A stretch of DNA of 64,000 bases from Polynucleobacter sp. AP-Reno-20A-A9 (GCF_018882085.1 NZ_JACVPB010000003.1:228822-292821); one strand, 5' to 3'; shown: positions 53,411 to 63,841, counted from the first letter of the stretch. Program-made: numbers and translations. Notes: generated by a model not told the origin, from the letters alone.

Positions 53411-53486
53411 ACCATATTCCCCATTAAATTGCTCGGGAGTTATCCCAAAAAACCTCAATACAAACCAGGAATTAGCTGATCGATCC

Positions 53487-55640
53487 TTAGACAGAGTCCC
53501 TAGACCTAGCCCCAAAAGCCATTTCCTTGACCTTGGTCAGCCTATCGCGGGTGCTGGCAGCCTTTTCAAACTCCAAATTCTTAGCTTCAGCGTTCATTTG
53601 CTTCTCCAGACGCTTAATTTCGGCTGCCAAGTCTTTCTCACCCATATCTTCATAGTGAGCCCGCTCCTGCTCCACCTGCATCTCCTGGCGCTTCTCTTTA
53701 ACGTCGTAGACACCATCAATGATGTCCTTAATGCGCTTTTGAACCCCTTTGGGCTCAATTCCATGAAGCTTATTAAAGGCAATTTGCTTGATGCGACGCC
53801 TTTCGGTCTCACCCATTGCACGCTTCATGGAGTCGGTAATGCGATCAGCGTACAAAATGGCTTTGCCACGAACGTTACGAGCAGCGCGACCAATGGTCTG
53901 AATCAGACTGCGTTCTGAGCGTAAGAAACCTTCTTTATCGGCATCCAAAATTGCCACAAGAGATACTTCAGGAATATCCAAGCCTTCGCGCAATAAATTA
54001 ATACCAACCAGTACGTCAAAGACACCCAAACGTAAGTCACGCAAAATTTCTACACGCTCTACCGTATCGATATCGGAGTGAACATAGCGTACCTTGACAC
54101 CATTATCAGAAAGATAGTCTGTTAATTGCTCAGCCATGCGTTTGGTCAATACAGTTACCAGAACTCGTTCATGCACTTTGACGCGTGCATGAATTTGGTC
54201 CAACAAATCATCAACCTGTGTACTTGCTGGCAACACTTCAATTTCTGGATCAACCAAACCGGTTGGTCTTGCTACTTGCTCGACTACTTGACCTTGATGT
54301 GTTTTCTCATAATCAGCCGGTGTTGCAGAAACGAAAATGGTTTGACGCATTTTAGTTTCAAACTCAGTAAATTTAAGTGGGCGGTTGTCCATCGCCGAAG
54401 GCAAACGGAATCCAAATTCCACCAAAGTATGTTTACGAGATTTATCTCCGTTGTACATCGCGTTCAGCTGCCCAATGAGGACATGACTCTCATCCAAGAA
54501 CATCAATGCATCGTTGGGCAAATAGTCAACCAGCGTAGGCGGGGCGTCGCCAGGAGCGGCTCCGGAGAGGTGGCGAGAGTAGTTCTCAATGCCCTTACAG
54601 AAGCCCAATTCATTGAGCATCTCTAAATCAAATCGCGTACGTTGCTCGAGGCGTTGTGCCTCAACTAGTTTTCCATCCTTCACAAACTCATCTAAGCGAG
54701 TACGCAATTCTGTCTTGATCGTTTCAATCGCCTTCAATACAGTATCGCGAGGTGTGACGTAATGAGAACTTGGGTAAACAGTGAAGCGCGGAATCTTTTG
54801 ACGAATCTTGCCAGTGAGAGGATCGAAAAATTGCAAACTCTCCACAACATCATCAAATAGCTCTACCCTTACTGCCAGCTCGTTATGTTCGGCTGGAAAA
54901 ATATCGATGGTATCGCCACGCACTCGAAATACACCGCGCTTGAAATCGGTTTCATTGCGGTCATACTGCATAGCAATGAGGCGCATCAATATATCGCGCT
55001 GACTCATCTTGTCGCCAGGACGTAAAGTCATCACCATGCTGTGATAGTCGCCAGGATTACCAATGCCGTAAATTGCAGATACGGTCGCAACAATAATGAC
55101 GTCTCGTCGCTCTAACAAACTCTTGGTTGCAGACAAACGCATCTGTTCGATGTGTTCGTTAATAGAAGAATCTTTTTCAATAAAGAGGTCGCGCTGCGGA
55201 ACATAGGCCTCTGGCTGGTAGTAATCGTAGTAACTGACGAAGTACTCAACCGCATTTCTTGGGAAAAACTCCCTAAATTCACTATATAGCTGGGCGGCTA
55301 GAGTCTTATTTGGGGCAAAAATGATGGCGGGACGGCCTGTTCTGGCGATGACGTTAGCCATCGTGAAGGTCTTACCGGACCCTGTAACCCCCAAGAGCGT
55401 CTGAAAGGTCAATCCATCCTCAACCCCCTCAACCAGGGCATCAATAGCCTGGGGTTGGTCCCCAGCGGGAGGAAATGGCTGATAGAGCTGATAAGGGGAG
55501 TCTGGGAAGCTTACAAACTTGGCTGGATCGAGGTCGTGGCCAGCCTCACCCAAGGGATCTGCCACAGGGGTTTTTTGCACTTCTTTTACTTCGGCTTTTG
55601 AACCAGTTTTGGGCAACTTAGGGGGCATCTCGGCTATCAT
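53487..55640 (-). CDS. uvrB: UvrABC excinuclease subunit B
   Basis: UvrB verifies DNA damage and, with UvrC, makes the incisions of nucleotide excision repair. The 717-residue protein has Walker [13 protein letters not shown] near residue 86, the beta-hairpin [17 protein letters not shown] near residue 120, helicase motifs including FLDESH, and a C-terminal UVR domain. It is somewhat longer than E. coli UvrB (673) because of a 40-residue lead that has no obvious fold; a start at 55628 (MPPKL) is possible. Confidence 0.96.
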   Translation of the reverse strand: MIAEMPPKLPKTGSKAEVKEVQKTPVADPLGEAGHDLDPAKFVSFPDSPYQLYQPFPPAGDQPQAIDALVEGVEDGLTFQTLLGVTGSGKTFTMANVIARTGRPAIIFAPNKTLAAQLYSEFREFFPRNAVEYFVSYYDYYQPEAYVPQRDLFIEKDSSINEHIEQMRLSATKSLLERRDVIIVATVSAIYGIGNPGDYHSMVMTLRPGDKMSQRDILMRLIAMQYDRNETDFKRGVFRVRGDTIDIFPAEHNELAVRVELFDDVVESLQFFDPLTGKIRQKIPRFTVYPSSHYVTPRDTVLKAIETIKTELRTRLDEFVKDGKLVEAQRLEQRTRFDLEMLNELGFCKGIENYSRHLSGAAPGDAPPTLVDYLPNDALMFLDESHVLIGQLNAMYNGDKSRKHTLVEFGFRLPSAMDNRPLKFTEFETKMRQTIFVSATPADYEKTHQGQVVEQVARPTGLVDPEIEVLPASTQVDDLLDQIHARVKVHERVLVTVLTKRMAEQLTDYLSDNGVKVRYVHSDIDTVERVEILRDLRLGVFDVLVGINLLREGLDIPEVSLVAILDADKEGFLRSERSLIQTIGRAARNVRGKAILYADRITDSMKRAMGETERRRIKQIAFNKLHGIEPKGVQKRIKDIIDGVYDVKEKRQEMQVEQERAHYEDMGEKDLAAEIKRLEKQMNAEAKNLEFEKAASTRDRLTKVKEMAFGARSRDSV

Positions 55641-55645
55641 TTCAC

Positions 55646-55664
55646 CTGTGAGACTTCTTCACAG
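55646..55664. repeat. inverted repeat before uvrB
   Basis: CTGTGA (55646-55651) and TCACAG (55659-55664) are perfect inverted halves seven bases apart, beginning six bases before the uvrB start. It is not the LexA spacing (CTGT-N8-ACAG), and the seven-base spacer also differs from the six of the E. coli CRP site. A hairpin or a protein site over the ribosome binding region is possible. Confidence 0.35.
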
Positions 55665-55809
55665 CGAATTTTGTACAAACAATGATTTTGCCGTTTTTCT
55701 TAGGAAATAGTTGATTCTGGCTTCAAAAACCGACAATTAAACTGAATTTAACGTCAACAACACATAAAACCACCCCCAATTACCCTCTAACCATCACTTT
55801 CGACCTCAA

Positions 55810-57009
55810 ATGACCCTGTTTGCCTCAGTCCAGCTAGCCCCTAAAGATCCTATTTTTGGCCTCACAGAAGCCTACGTTGCAGACCAACGCGCTGACAAAG
55901 TGAATTTAGGTGTTGGTGTGTATTACACCGACGAAGGTAAGGTTCCACTTCTCAAGGCCGTGATTAAGGCTGAAGAGGCGATTGTTGCAAAGCACTCACC
56001 ACGCAGCTACATCCCAATCGAAGGTCCAAACCCATACAACAGTGCAGTGCAAAACTTATTATTTGGCGCTGACTCTGCACTCATCAAAGATGGTCGCGTT
56101 GTTACTGCCGAATGTCTTGGTGGCACTGGCGCCTTGCGCGTTGGCGCTGACTTCATTAAGCGCTTGAACCTCAATGCACCTTGCGCAATTAGCAACCCGA
56201 CTTGGGAAAACCATCGCGGCATTTTTGAATCTGCTGGTTTTGATGTTGTCGAGTACACCTACTTTGACGGCAAAACACGTGGCGTAGATTTTGACGGCAT
56301 GGTGAAGTCCTTAGAGTCTTTCCCAAAGAACACAACTGTCTTGTTGCACGCTTGCTGTCACAACCCAACCGGTGCAGACATTACAGAAGCGCAATGGCGC
56401 CAAGTGATTGATATCTGCAAGAACAAAGGTCTAATCCCCTTCTTGGATATGGCCTACCAAGGCTTTGCCGATGGGATTGAGAAAGACGGTATTGCAGTTC
56501 GCCTCTTTGCTGACTCAGGCATGTCTTTCTTTGTATCAAGCTCTTTCTCAAAATCATTCTCGCTCTATGGTGAGCGTGTTGGCGCCCTGTCTATCGTGAC
56601 ACAAAGCAAAGATGAATCCACGCGCGTCCTTTCACAATTGAAGCGTGTTATTCGTACAAACTATTCCAACCCTCCAACTCACGGCGCTGCCATTGCTGCC
56701 GCTGTTTTAAATTCACCAGAATTACGCAAGCTTTGGGAAGATGAGTTGGCAGAAATGCGTGACCGCATTAAAGCAATGCGTCATGGTCTGGTTGAAAAAC
56801 TCGCTGCTGCTGGTGTAAAGCAAGACTTTGCTTTTATCGAGAAGCAACGTGGAATGTTTTCTTACTCAGGCTTAACAGCTGAGCAAGTTGATCGCTTACA
56901 GAAAGAGGACGGCATTTATGCCCTTTCTACTGGACGCATTTGTGTTGCAGCCCTTAATACAAAAAATATTGATAAAGTGGCTAAAGCAATCGCCCGCGTA
57001 TTGGCGTAA
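55810..57009 (+). CDS. aspartate/aromatic amino acid aminotransferase (class I)
   Basis: The 399-residue PLP enzyme belongs to the AspC/TyrB group: it has the PTWENHR block near residue 130, HACCHNPTGAD near residue 178, and PLP Lys in SSSFSKSFSLYGERVG near residue 248, with a C-terminal substrate Arg in STGRICVAAL. AspC and TyrB cannot be told apart by sequence alone, so I give no symbol. It is divergent from uvrB and 31 bases before phaZ. Confidence 0.93.
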   Translation: MTLFASVQLAPKDPIFGLTEAYVADQRADKVNLGVGVYYTDEGKVPLLKAVIKAEEAIVAKHSPRSYIPIEGPNPYNSAVQNLLFGADSALIKDGRVVTAECLGGTGALRVGADFIKRLNLNAPCAISNPTWENHRGIFESAGFDVVEYTYFDGKTRGVDFDGMVKSLESFPKNTTVLLHACCHNPTGADITEAQWRQVIDICKNKGLIPFLDMAYQGFADGIEKDGIAVRLFADSGMSFFVSSSFSKSFSLYGERVGALSIVTQSKDESTRVLSQLKRVIRTNYSNPPTHGAAIAAAVLNSPELRKLWEDELAEMRDRIKAMRHGLVEKLAAAGVKQDFAFIEKQRGMFSYSGLTAEQVDRLQKEDGIYALSTGRICVAALNTKNIDKVAKAIARVLA

Positions 57010-57040
57010 TAAGCGGATACACTGAATTACCGGAGGTACC

Positions 57041-58330
57041 ATGCTATATCAGTTACATGAGTTTCAAAAAGCCTTACTTCAACCCGTTAGTTCTTGGGCA
57101 CGCGCTGCTTCAGAAGCTTTTATTAATGCTTCTAATCCAGCCTCTAAGGTCCCGGGATCAGATCGATTGGCTGCTAGCTATGAACTCCTCTATCGCTTAG
57201 GCAAAAACTACAAGAAGCCAGAGTTTGGTATTCGCTCAGTACAAGCCCATGGCAAAGAAGTTGCCATTCACGAAAGAACTGCGGTTGCAAAGCCATTTTG
57301 TAACTTAGTACGCTTTAAGCGCTTCTCCGATGATGTCGAAGTCATCAAGAAACTCAAAGAAGATCCAACAGTATTGGTAGTTGCTCCATTATCTGGGCAC
57401 CACTCCACTTTATTGCGCGACACAGTTCGCACCCTATTGCAAGACCATAAGGTTTACATCACCGATTGGATTGATGCGCGTTTGGTGCCGACAGAAGATG
57501 GTGAATTTGGTCTTGATGACTACGTTCATTACGTACAAGAATTCATTCGCACGATCGGCGCCAAAGACTTACATGTGATTTCTGTTTGCCAACCTACAGT
57601 CCCAACCTTAGGCGCAATCTCATTGATGGCTTCTGCTGGTGAAGCAACGCCAGCCTCCATGATCATGATGGGCGGCCCAATTGATGCACGCAAGTCACCA
57701 ACCGCAGTCAATAACTTAGCTGATCAAAAGTCTTTTGAGTGGTTTGAGAGTCATGTGATTTATAACGTACCGCCTAACTATCCAGGCGCTGGGCGTCGTG
57801 TTTATCCAGGCTTCTTGCAGCACACTGGCTTTATCGCCATGAACCCACAGAACCATTTACAGTCTCATTGGGATTACTTCCAAAACTTAGTACGCGGCGA
57901 CGAACAAGATGCGGAATCACATATCCGCTTCTACGATGAGTACAACGCCGTTCTAGACTTGGACTCCAAGTTCTACTTGGATACCATTAAGACTGTTTTC
58001 CAAGACTATTCATTGCCAAACGGCACTTGGGAAGTGTCTGGTGAACTTGTTAAACCACAAGACATTAAAAAGACCGCTCTCCTCACTATTGAAGGTGAGT
58101 TAGATGACATCTCTGGAAGTGGTCAAACACGCTCTGCACATGCTTTATGCGCAGGCATTCCAAAGCAAGATAAAGATCACTACGAAGTAATGGGCGCAGG
58201 TCACTACGGCATCTTCGCTGGTCGTCGTTGGCGTGAGAAAGTGTACCCAAAGATCAAATCCTTTATTCGCGACCACCAACCCGCGCAAAGAAAGACTAAA
58301 GCGCGTTTACCCAAACTAAACGCAAAATAA
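57041..58330 (+). CDS. phaZ: intracellular polyhydroxybutyrate depolymerase
   Basis: PhaZ degrades stored PHB to reuse its carbon. The 429-residue protein has the nucleophile Cys183 in VISVCQPT, in place of the lipase-box serine, as in the Ralstonia PhaZa1 group; the acidic and His members of the triad are likely in EGELDDISG and GAGHYGIF. There is no signal peptide. CGGAGG precedes the ATG. It implies that the organism makes PHB, although no synthase lies in this window. Confidence 0.93.
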   Translation: MLYQLHEFQKALLQPVSSWARAASEAFINASNPASKVPGSDRLAASYELLYRLGKNYKKPEFGIRSVQAHGKEVAIHERTAVAKPFCNLVRFKRFSDDVEVIKKLKEDPTVLVVAPLSGHHSTLLRDTVRTLLQDHKVYITDWIDARLVPTEDGEFGLDDYVHYVQEFIRTIGAKDLHVISVCQPTVPTLGAISLMASAGEATPASMIMMGGPIDARKSPTAVNNLADQKSFEWFESHVIYNVPPNYPGAGRRVYPGFLQHTGFIAMNPQNHLQSHWDYFQNLVRGDEQDAESHIRFYDEYNAVLDLDSKFYLDTIKTVFQDYSLPNGTWEVSGELVKPQDIKKTALLTIEGELDDISGSGQTRSAHALCAGIPKQDKDHYEVMGAGHYGIFAGRRWREKVYPKIKSFIRDHQPAQRKTKARLPKLNAK

Positions 58331-58338
58331 ACCCGACA

Positions 58339-58366
58339 AAATGAGAGACCACAGCGTCTCTCATTT
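58339..58366 (+). terminator. strong hairpin after phaZ
   Basis: AAATGAGAGAC (58339-58349) pairs with GTCTCTCATTT (58356-58366) over 11 base pairs with a six-base loop. No T-run follows, so this may be a Rho-aided terminator or an mRNA-stability element rather than an intrinsic terminator. Confidence 0.5.
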
Positions 58367-58386
58367 ACTTAGGAACTAGCAATTCA

Positions 58387-59079
58387 ATGAAAATCAATCA
58401 GGCGAATGAACTCACTAATCGCCTAGAAGATCTTCTTCCACAAACGCAATGCACTAAATGCGGATACCCAGACTGCAGGGGGTATGCAGAAGCAATGGCT
58501 AGTGGGGATGTCTTGCCGAATCGCTGCCCACCTGGTGGGGTTGAAGGTATTGAGCGTCTGAGCAAGGTGCTAATGCCTATCTACCCACAAGATGCTTTTG
58601 AGCTTCACCCCACCATTGATCCAGAATGTGGAGTTGAACGCCCCAGGCCAGTTGCTTTTATCGACCCACAAAAGTGTATTGGCTGCACCTTATGCATTCA
58701 GGCATGTCCCGTCGATGCGATTGTTGGCGCCTCTAAACAAATGCACGTGGTGCTGACTGAGTGGTGTACTGGTTGTGATCTCTGCATTCCGCCATGCCCA
58801 GTAGATTGCATCAGTATGATTGATGTCACTGAAAATAAAACTGGCTGGGATGCCTGGTCTCAAGACTTGGCAGACATTTCTCGCACTCGTTATCACGATC
58901 GAGAAAAACGACTAGATAGAGAGCAAAAAGATAATGATGATCGCTTAGCCAGGAAAGCTGCGACTAAATTAGAGGCGGTCAATGCAGAAAGCCCATCATC
59001 AATAGATGAACTAAAAGAGCAAGAACGCAAACGCGCCATCATTGCAGCAGCGATTGCACGAGCCCAGCAAAAGAAATGA
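58387..59079 (+). CDS. rsxB: RnfB/RsxB-like ferredoxin, soluble form
   Basis: The 230-residue protein has an N-terminal four-cysteine Fe-S domain (CTKCGYPDCRGYAEA with Cys in NRCPPGG) and two [4Fe-4S] motifs, CIGCTLCIQACP and CTGCDLCIPPCP. This is the RnfB/RsxB domain order, but the N-terminal membrane helix of RnfB is missing, and no other rnf/rsx genes are nearby. A charged C-terminal tail of about 70 residues follows. It overlaps nth. Its partner is unknown. Confidence 0.85.
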   Translation: MKINQANELTNRLEDLLPQTQCTKCGYPDCRGYAEAMASGDVLPNRCPPGGVEGIERLSKVLMPIYPQDAFELHPTIDPECGVERPRPVAFIDPQKCIGCTLCIQACPVDAIVGASKQMHVVLTEWCTGCDLCIPPCPVDCISMIDVTENKTGWDAWSQDLADISRTRYHDREKRLDREQKDNDDRLARKAATKLEAVNAESPSSIDELKEQERKRAIIAAAIARAQQKK

Positions 59080-59735
59080 TGAATCCAGAAAAGCGTCGTG
59101 CTTTTTTTGAGCAGCTTAAAGCCAATAATCCCAAACCAGAAACTGAGCTGGAATATAGCTCGCCATTTGAGTTATTAATTGCAGTATTACTATCGGCACA
59201 AGCAACCGATATTTCAGTCAACAAGGGAACGCGCAAACTCTATAAAGTTGCCAATACCCCGCAAGCCCTTTTAGATCTTGGTGAAGAAGGTGTTAGACCT
59301 TTTATTCAGCATATTGGATTATTTAACTCTAAAGGTAAGCATATTCAGGAAACCTGTCGACTACTCCTTGAGAAACATGGTGGAGAAGTACCGCAGACCC
59401 GCGAAGAATTAGAAGCTCTACCAGGTGTTGGCAGGAAAACAGCCAATGTCATACTGAATACTGCCTTTGGACAAATCGCCATGGCTGTTGATACTCACAT
59501 TTTTAGAGTCTCTAACCGAACTGGCCTAGCGCCAGGCAAGGATGTTCTCAAGGTGGAGCAGCAATTACTTAAGCGTGTACCTAAAGAATATCTATTAGAT
59601 GCTCATCACTGGCTTATTCTGCATGGTCGATATACCTGTAAGGCACGTAATCCAGATTGCGCACAATGCATAGTAGAACCACTATGTGGCTTTAAACAAA
59701 AAACTGGCAAAGGAAAAGTTCGTGGCGATATTTAA
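59076..59735 (+). CDS. nth: endonuclease III
   Basis: Nth is a DNA glycosylase/AP lyase that removes oxidised pyrimidines. The 219-residue protein has the helix-hairpin-helix LPGVGRKTANVIL with catalytic Lys near residue 121, the Asp in AVDTHIFRVSNR near residue 139, and the [4Fe-4S] cluster cysteines in C-x6-C-x2-C-x5-C at the C-terminus. It overlaps the RnfB-like gene by four bases at its start and DUF1841 by 14 at its end. E. coli nth also closes the rsx operon. Confidence 0.96.
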   Translation: MMNPEKRRAFFEQLKANNPKPETELEYSSPFELLIAVLLSAQATDISVNKGTRKLYKVANTPQALLDLGEEGVRPFIQHIGLFNSKGKHIQETCRLLLEKHGGEVPQTREELEALPGVGRKTANVILNTAFGQIAMAVDTHIFRVSNRTGLAPGKDVLKVEQQLLKRVPKEYLLDAHHWLILHGRYTCKARNPDCAQCIVEPLCGFKQKTGKGKVRGDI

Positions 59736-60153
59736 TCCAACTCGTGAAGAAGTACGTCGCTTTTTTTGTGATGCCTGGAAAAAGAAAACGGAAAATCATA
59801 TTCTTGATCCAATGGAAATGCTGGCTAGCGATTGGATGGTAGAGCACCCCGAATACCACGACTTACTCAAAGATCCAGAGGGTGCCCTAGCTCAGGACTA
59901 CACGCCAGAACGTGGCGAAACTAATCCCTTTTTGCATCTATCAATGCACCTATCGATTAGCGAGCAGATCTTGATCAATCAGCCACCCGGCATTAAAGAG
60001 ATTGCAGACAAACTATCACTGAAGTTAGGCTCAATGCACGAAGCACAGCACGTCATGATGGAGTGCCTCGGACAGGTGATGTGGGAAGCGCAGCGTGAAG
60101 GTCAACCACTCAATCCCGAGAAATATCTAGAGGCTCTGAAGAAACTAAGCTAG
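59722..60153 (+). CDS. DUF1841 family protein
   Basis: From GTG at 59722 the product has 143 residues beginning VAIFNPTREEVRRFF, the conserved start of the DUF1841 family; AAAGGA lies at the right distance upstream. A longer open frame to 59686 runs back into nth. The protein is cytosolic with a middle block HLSMHLSISEQILINQPPGI. The function is not known. Its 14-base overlap with nth suggests coupled expression. Confidence 0.85.
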   Translation: MAIFNPTREEVRRFFCDAWKKKTENHILDPMEMLASDWMVEHPEYHDLLKDPEGALAQDYTPERGETNPFLHLSMHLSISEQILINQPPGIKEIADKLSLKLGSMHEAQHVMMECLGQVMWEAQREGQPLNPEKYLEALKKLS

Positions 60154-60205
60154 CAGCAGCTACAGTCGGCTTGCGACCCAAAGCAGCCTCACGACCAAAA
60201 ACCCA

Positions 60206-61330
60206 TCAATGCTGAAGATTTTCTGCACCAGCCTCATCCTTATGAAGATCGGCAATTTGGGTAAACGCATCAAAATTTTCTAAAAATGCATCCGCTATAA
60301 CAGGGTCAAAATGATTGCCTTTACCGGCGGCCATAATTTCATGCGTTTTCTCATAAGAGAAGCCTTCCTTATAGACCCGCTTTGATACAAGCGCATCAAA
60401 TACATCAGCTATTGCCATCAACTTCTCAGAGATTGGGATCTCATCCCATTTGAGGCCGTCAGGATAGCCGGAACCATCCCACTTCTCATGGTGCCAATGC
60501 GCAATTTCTTTTGCTAACTTTAAAAACTCCAAAGACACCTCGGAGTCTTTTTCCGCCATTTCAATTGCATGCGCCCCAAGCCACGCATGGGTCTTCATGA
60601 TCACCCACTCTTCATCGGTAAGCTTTCCAGGCTTCATCAATATGCGATCTGGAATTCCAACCTTTCCAATATCATGCAGGGGCGCAGACTTAGCCAAAAG
60701 AACGATCACGCGGTCAGAAAGCAACAAAGAATATCTGGGATCTTTTTGCAGAATTTGCGCTAATGTTTTTACATACAACGATGTGCGGAGCAAATGCTTT
60801 CCCGTAGCATCGTCTCGAACTTCAGCTAATCGTGCAAGCGCTCTAATGCTGGCATCTTGAATAGTTTCATTTTCCTTCATTCGCTTAGCAATTTCGGACT
60901 CTAAATAGACATTTTGATTTTGCAAAATATCGCGGGCCTTTTTAAATTCAACCTGAGTACGAACTCTTGCTAATAAGATGGATGGGCGAATAGGCTTGGT
61001 AACATAGTCTACCGCTCCAAGCTCAAGCCCCTTTTCCTCATCTCGCGTGGAATCCATTGCGGTCAAAAAGATTACCGGGATGTCTTTGGTTTTTGGGTTA
61101 TTTTTTAAATGGCTGATAACCTCATATCCATCCATGTCAGGCATCATGACATCCAATAAGATGAGATCAGGCATGCGCTCTGAATCCAAGATCTCTAACG
61201 CTCGTTTTCCTGAGGGTGCGACTAAAATTTCATAAAAAGGCATGAGCAAATCACTAACAACGGTCATATTGTCGGGATTGTCATCGACTACTAATACTAT
61301 CGGTTTATTGTTTTCCTCATTTATATTCAT
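60206..61330 (-). CDS. HD-GYP response regulator (probable c-di-GMP phosphodiesterase)
   Basis: The 374-residue protein has an N-terminal receiver domain with Asp16-Asp17, phospho-acceptor Asp60 in LILLDVMMP, and Lys in YVTKPI, followed by a coiled linker and an HD-GYP domain with LHDIGKVGIP near residue 218 and HHEKWDGSGYP near residue 278. All metal and GYP motifs look intact, so c-di-GMP hydrolysis is likely. Its ATG directly follows the kinase stop (TAA-ATG), giving an unambiguous two-component pair. Confidence 0.92.
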   Translation of the reverse strand: MNINEENNKPIVLVVDDNPDNMTVVSDLLMPFYEILVAPSGKRALEILDSERMPDLILLDVMMPDMDGYEVISHLKNNPKTKDIPVIFLTAMDSTRDEEKGLELGAVDYVTKPIRPSILLARVRTQVEFKKARDILQNQNVYLESEIAKRMKENETIQDASIRALARLAEVRDDATGKHLLRTSLYVKTLAQILQKDPRYSLLLSDRVIVLLAKSAPLHDIGKVGIPDRILMKPGKLTDEEWVIMKTHAWLGAHAIEMAEKDSEVSLEFLKLAKEIAHWHHEKWDGSGYPDGLKWDEIPISEKLMAIADVFDALVSKRVYKEGFSYEKTHEIMAAGKGNHFDPVIADAFLENFDAFTQIADLHKDEAGAENLQH

Positions 61331-63730
61331 TTATTTAACTCCCTGACTTGAGTTTTCCGCACTTTGAATATCCTCAATTATTTTTAGCGCTCCTGGGAAA
61401 TCATAATTCTCCATCGCGGACTCAAGGCTGGCCATCAGAACCCTATCAATGCTGGCGCGAATGAGGGGGCGATTCTCTTTAAAGTTTTGGCTAGCCTTAA
61501 AGCTTCCCGATTGCAGCAAAGGAATGAGGCTAGTTAGTACATTCATAGCCAATGGAAAATTGGCCTGGACCAGAGGGGCAACATCCGATTTCACAATTTC
61601 AGCCACCCTAAGTTGTAGTGCATCTAGTAATTTCTGGATTTCACTCAGTAGAGGCTCTACCCTGGTATTACCAGCGCTTAATGCAGCCTCTAATTTGGTG
61701 GCAACCAATTGAATCTGAACAAGACCTAAAGTGCCTGCAGCCCCCTTCAGCGCATGCGCAATCCGAGTCGGTTCACCAATAACATTGTTATCTATCAAGT
61801 TATTAAGCCTGCCAATGTCGTCCTGATGTAAGGCAACAAAGTCTTTTAATAATTCCCAAAATTTCTCAATCTTCCCGCTGGTAACCAATAGCCCCCTTTC
61901 AATATCTAAACCCTCTATTTTGGCAAGTTGGGTCTGTAAATTTACCTGAGCCGGATTGGTGTGATTTCCTGACTGGTAGATTGGGGTCATGATTTTTATT
62001 CCACCCCCAACCGATTTTGGCAACCACTTTAATATTGTCGCGAACAAAGCCATTGGCTCTACTGGCTTGCCAACAAAATCATTCATTCCTGCTTCGGCAC
62101 ATTTGCGCCGATATTCCTCAAAAATATTTGCCGTGAGCGCCAAGATAGGTAATGATTTTTTGTTTGGCATTTGCCTAATCAGCTTGGTTGCCTCCAACCC
62201 ATCCATGACCGGCATTTGTAAATCCATTAACACCAGGTCATAGTTATTTGCACCTACCTTATCTACCGCCTGCTTACCGTCTCCAGCAATGTCAACCCGC
62301 AGACCCGCATCGACAAGGAGTGTTCTGGCAACCTCCTGATTGATTAGGTCATCCTCAACCAAGAGAATGTAAGCATTCGAATGTTTGGTTTTAATGGCAA
62401 GTTCAGCATCATCGACTTTGGCAATCTCAATTGCGGTACCTTTGCCTAGCCTAGCGGTAAACCAAAAGGTGCTCCCCTTGCCAAACTGACTATCAACACC
62501 AACGCTACCGCCCATTAAGCCAGACAACTTTTGGGTAATAGCCAACCCCAAGCCAGTGCCTCCATATTTTCGAGTTGTAGATGAATCAACCTGTTTAAAT
62601 GCCTGGAATAGCTCAGAAATCTTATCAGGCTCAATACCAATTCCCGTATCGGCAACCTCAAAGCGGACCAATACTTCATCGCCATAATCCTCAAGCAACT
62701 TGCCTCGAAGAACGATTTTTCCATGCTCTGTAAATTTGATGGAGTTTCCCGCGTAGTTCAATAAGGCCTGGCGCAACCTTGTCTGATCTCCAATTAACCA
62801 CACGGGGATATCGTTGTATTCAACTTCAATAGTTAGGCCCTTTGCAACTGCCGCATCCTCCAATAGGGAGCGTGTGTGATCAAGAACTGCACTTGCGGGG
62901 AACGTAGCCTTTTCTAGAATTAGTTTGCCCGACTCTATCTTCGAGAAATCTAAAATGTCATTAATGATGGAAAGCAAATGCCTGCTAGCTACCGCAATCT
63001 TGTCGAGCTTTTCATCTTGCTCGGGTGTTGGAGTATGCCTCTTGAGTAGATAAGTCAATCCAAGAATTGCATTCATTGGTGTACGAATCTCATGACTCAT
63101 ATTGGCAAAGAAATTGGTTTTAAGTTGATCTAGCTCCTGCGTTTTTGCATATAGAACCTTTAACTCCGCATTAGCATGCTTAAGTTCGGCACTAGTTGCG
63201 GCAACTTCTTTTGACCGCGCAAAAATTTCTGTCTCCATGCGAAGGGCTTTTTCCCGAAGCTCTTCCGTCAATTTAATGGTCTCTTTGCCTTGATTCTTAA
63301 GGTTTACGAAATCAGTAACATCCTCAACTCGATGAATTATGTAAATAATTTGACCTTGAGCATCAAATATTGGGGTATTGATGGGGCTCCAAAATCTCTC
63401 TTCAAAACCACCCCCATCAATTTCCGGCCGCTTGATGTCATATTTTTGGACCGCCATAGGATCCGGCTTTTGATTTTTCAGCACTCGCTGTAAAGATAAC
63501 TTGAGGTTTCTAACCCCTTCAGCCCCGGGATCATCTGGATTATCGGGAAACACAGTAAATATTTGTTTGCCAAGAATCTGCTCCCTCACTGTTAGAGTTG
63601 CCCTCAAGTAAGCGTTACTTACGGCAACAATGTTGAGACTAGAATCCAACACTAGATATGGATCCGGAGCGGACTCAAAGAGAATATGAAAATCAGGGGC
63701 TGAAGGCCCCGGGGTAGCTTCTTTAGTCAT
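61331..63730 (-). CDS. hybrid sensor histidine kinase (PAS-HisKA-HATPase-REC-HPt)
   Basis: The 799-residue protein has a PAS-like domain at about 10-140, a coiled coil, the HisKA helix with His213 in [13 protein letters not shown], an ATPase domain ([28 protein letters not shown]), a receiver with Asp503 in LVLMDLQMP and a C-terminal HPt domain with His659 in [10 protein letters not shown]. No membrane segment or signal peptide is seen, so it senses a cytoplasmic cue. The His-Asp-His phosphorelay would end on the adjacent HD-GYP regulator. Signal unknown. Confidence 0.92.
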   Translation of the reverse strand: MTKEATPGPSAPDFHILFESAPDPYLVLDSSLNIVAVSNAYLRATLTVREQILGKQIFTVFPDNPDDPGAEGVRNLKLSLQRVLKNQKPDPMAVQKYDIKRPEIDGGGFEERFWSPINTPIFDAQGQIIYIIHRVEDVTDFVNLKNQGKETIKLTEELREKALRMETEIFARSKEVAATSAELKHANAELKVLYAKTQELDQLKTNFFANMSHEIRTPMNAILGLTYLLKRHTPTPEQDEKLDKIAVASRHLLSIINDILDFSKIESGKLILEKATFPASAVLDHTRSLLEDAAVAKGLTIEVEYNDIPVWLIGDQTRLRQALLNYAGNSIKFTEHGKIVLRGKLLEDYGDEVLVRFEVADTGIGIEPDKISELFQAFKQVDSSTTRKYGGTGLGLAITQKLSGLMGGSVGVDSQFGKGSTFWFTARLGKGTAIEIAKVDDAELAIKTKHSNAYILLVEDDLINQEVARTLLVDAGLRVDIAGDGKQAVDKVGANNYDLVLMDLQMPVMDGLEATKLIRQMPNKKSLPILALTANIFEEYRRKCAEAGMNDFVGKPVEPMALFATILKWLPKSVGGGIKIMTPIYQSGNHTNPAQVNLQTQLAKIEGLDIERGLLVTSGKIEKFWELLKDFVALHQDDIGRLNNLIDNNVIGEPTRIAHALKGAAGTLGLVQIQLVATKLEAALSAGNTRVEPLLSEIQKLLDALQLRVAEIVKSDVAPLVQANFPLAMNVLTSLIPLLQSGSFKASQNFKENRPLIRASIDRVLMASLESAMENYDFPGALKIIEDIQSAENSSQGVK

Positions 63731-63745
63731 GCCAAACTAACTCCC

Positions 63746-63774
63746 TATATAAGGTTTTAGTCTACTTTAATCAA
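63746..63774 (-). promoter_or_regulatory. putative promoter of the kinase/HD-GYP operon
   Basis: On the minus strand TTGATT (63774-63769) and TATATA (63751-63746) are 17 bases apart, with the predicted start only a few bases before the kinase ATG at 63730. The short leader makes the call tentative. Confidence 0.4.
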
Positions 63775-63841
63775 ATTTAGCCGTCTAGCTTTTGATGAAA
63801 TCCTTTTTTCAATCTGCTTGATTTGGATCGGCCAAATCTAA

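Noticed and set aside
53319..53918. 199-residue plus-strand ORF across the iscR-uvrB gap
   Set aside because: It covers the end of uvrB antisense and the iscR operator region; no protein signature and no ribosome binding site.
55646..55664. LexA (SOS) box upstream of uvrB
   Set aside because: The CTGT and ACAG halves are 11 bases apart, not the required eight, so I list it only as an inverted repeat.
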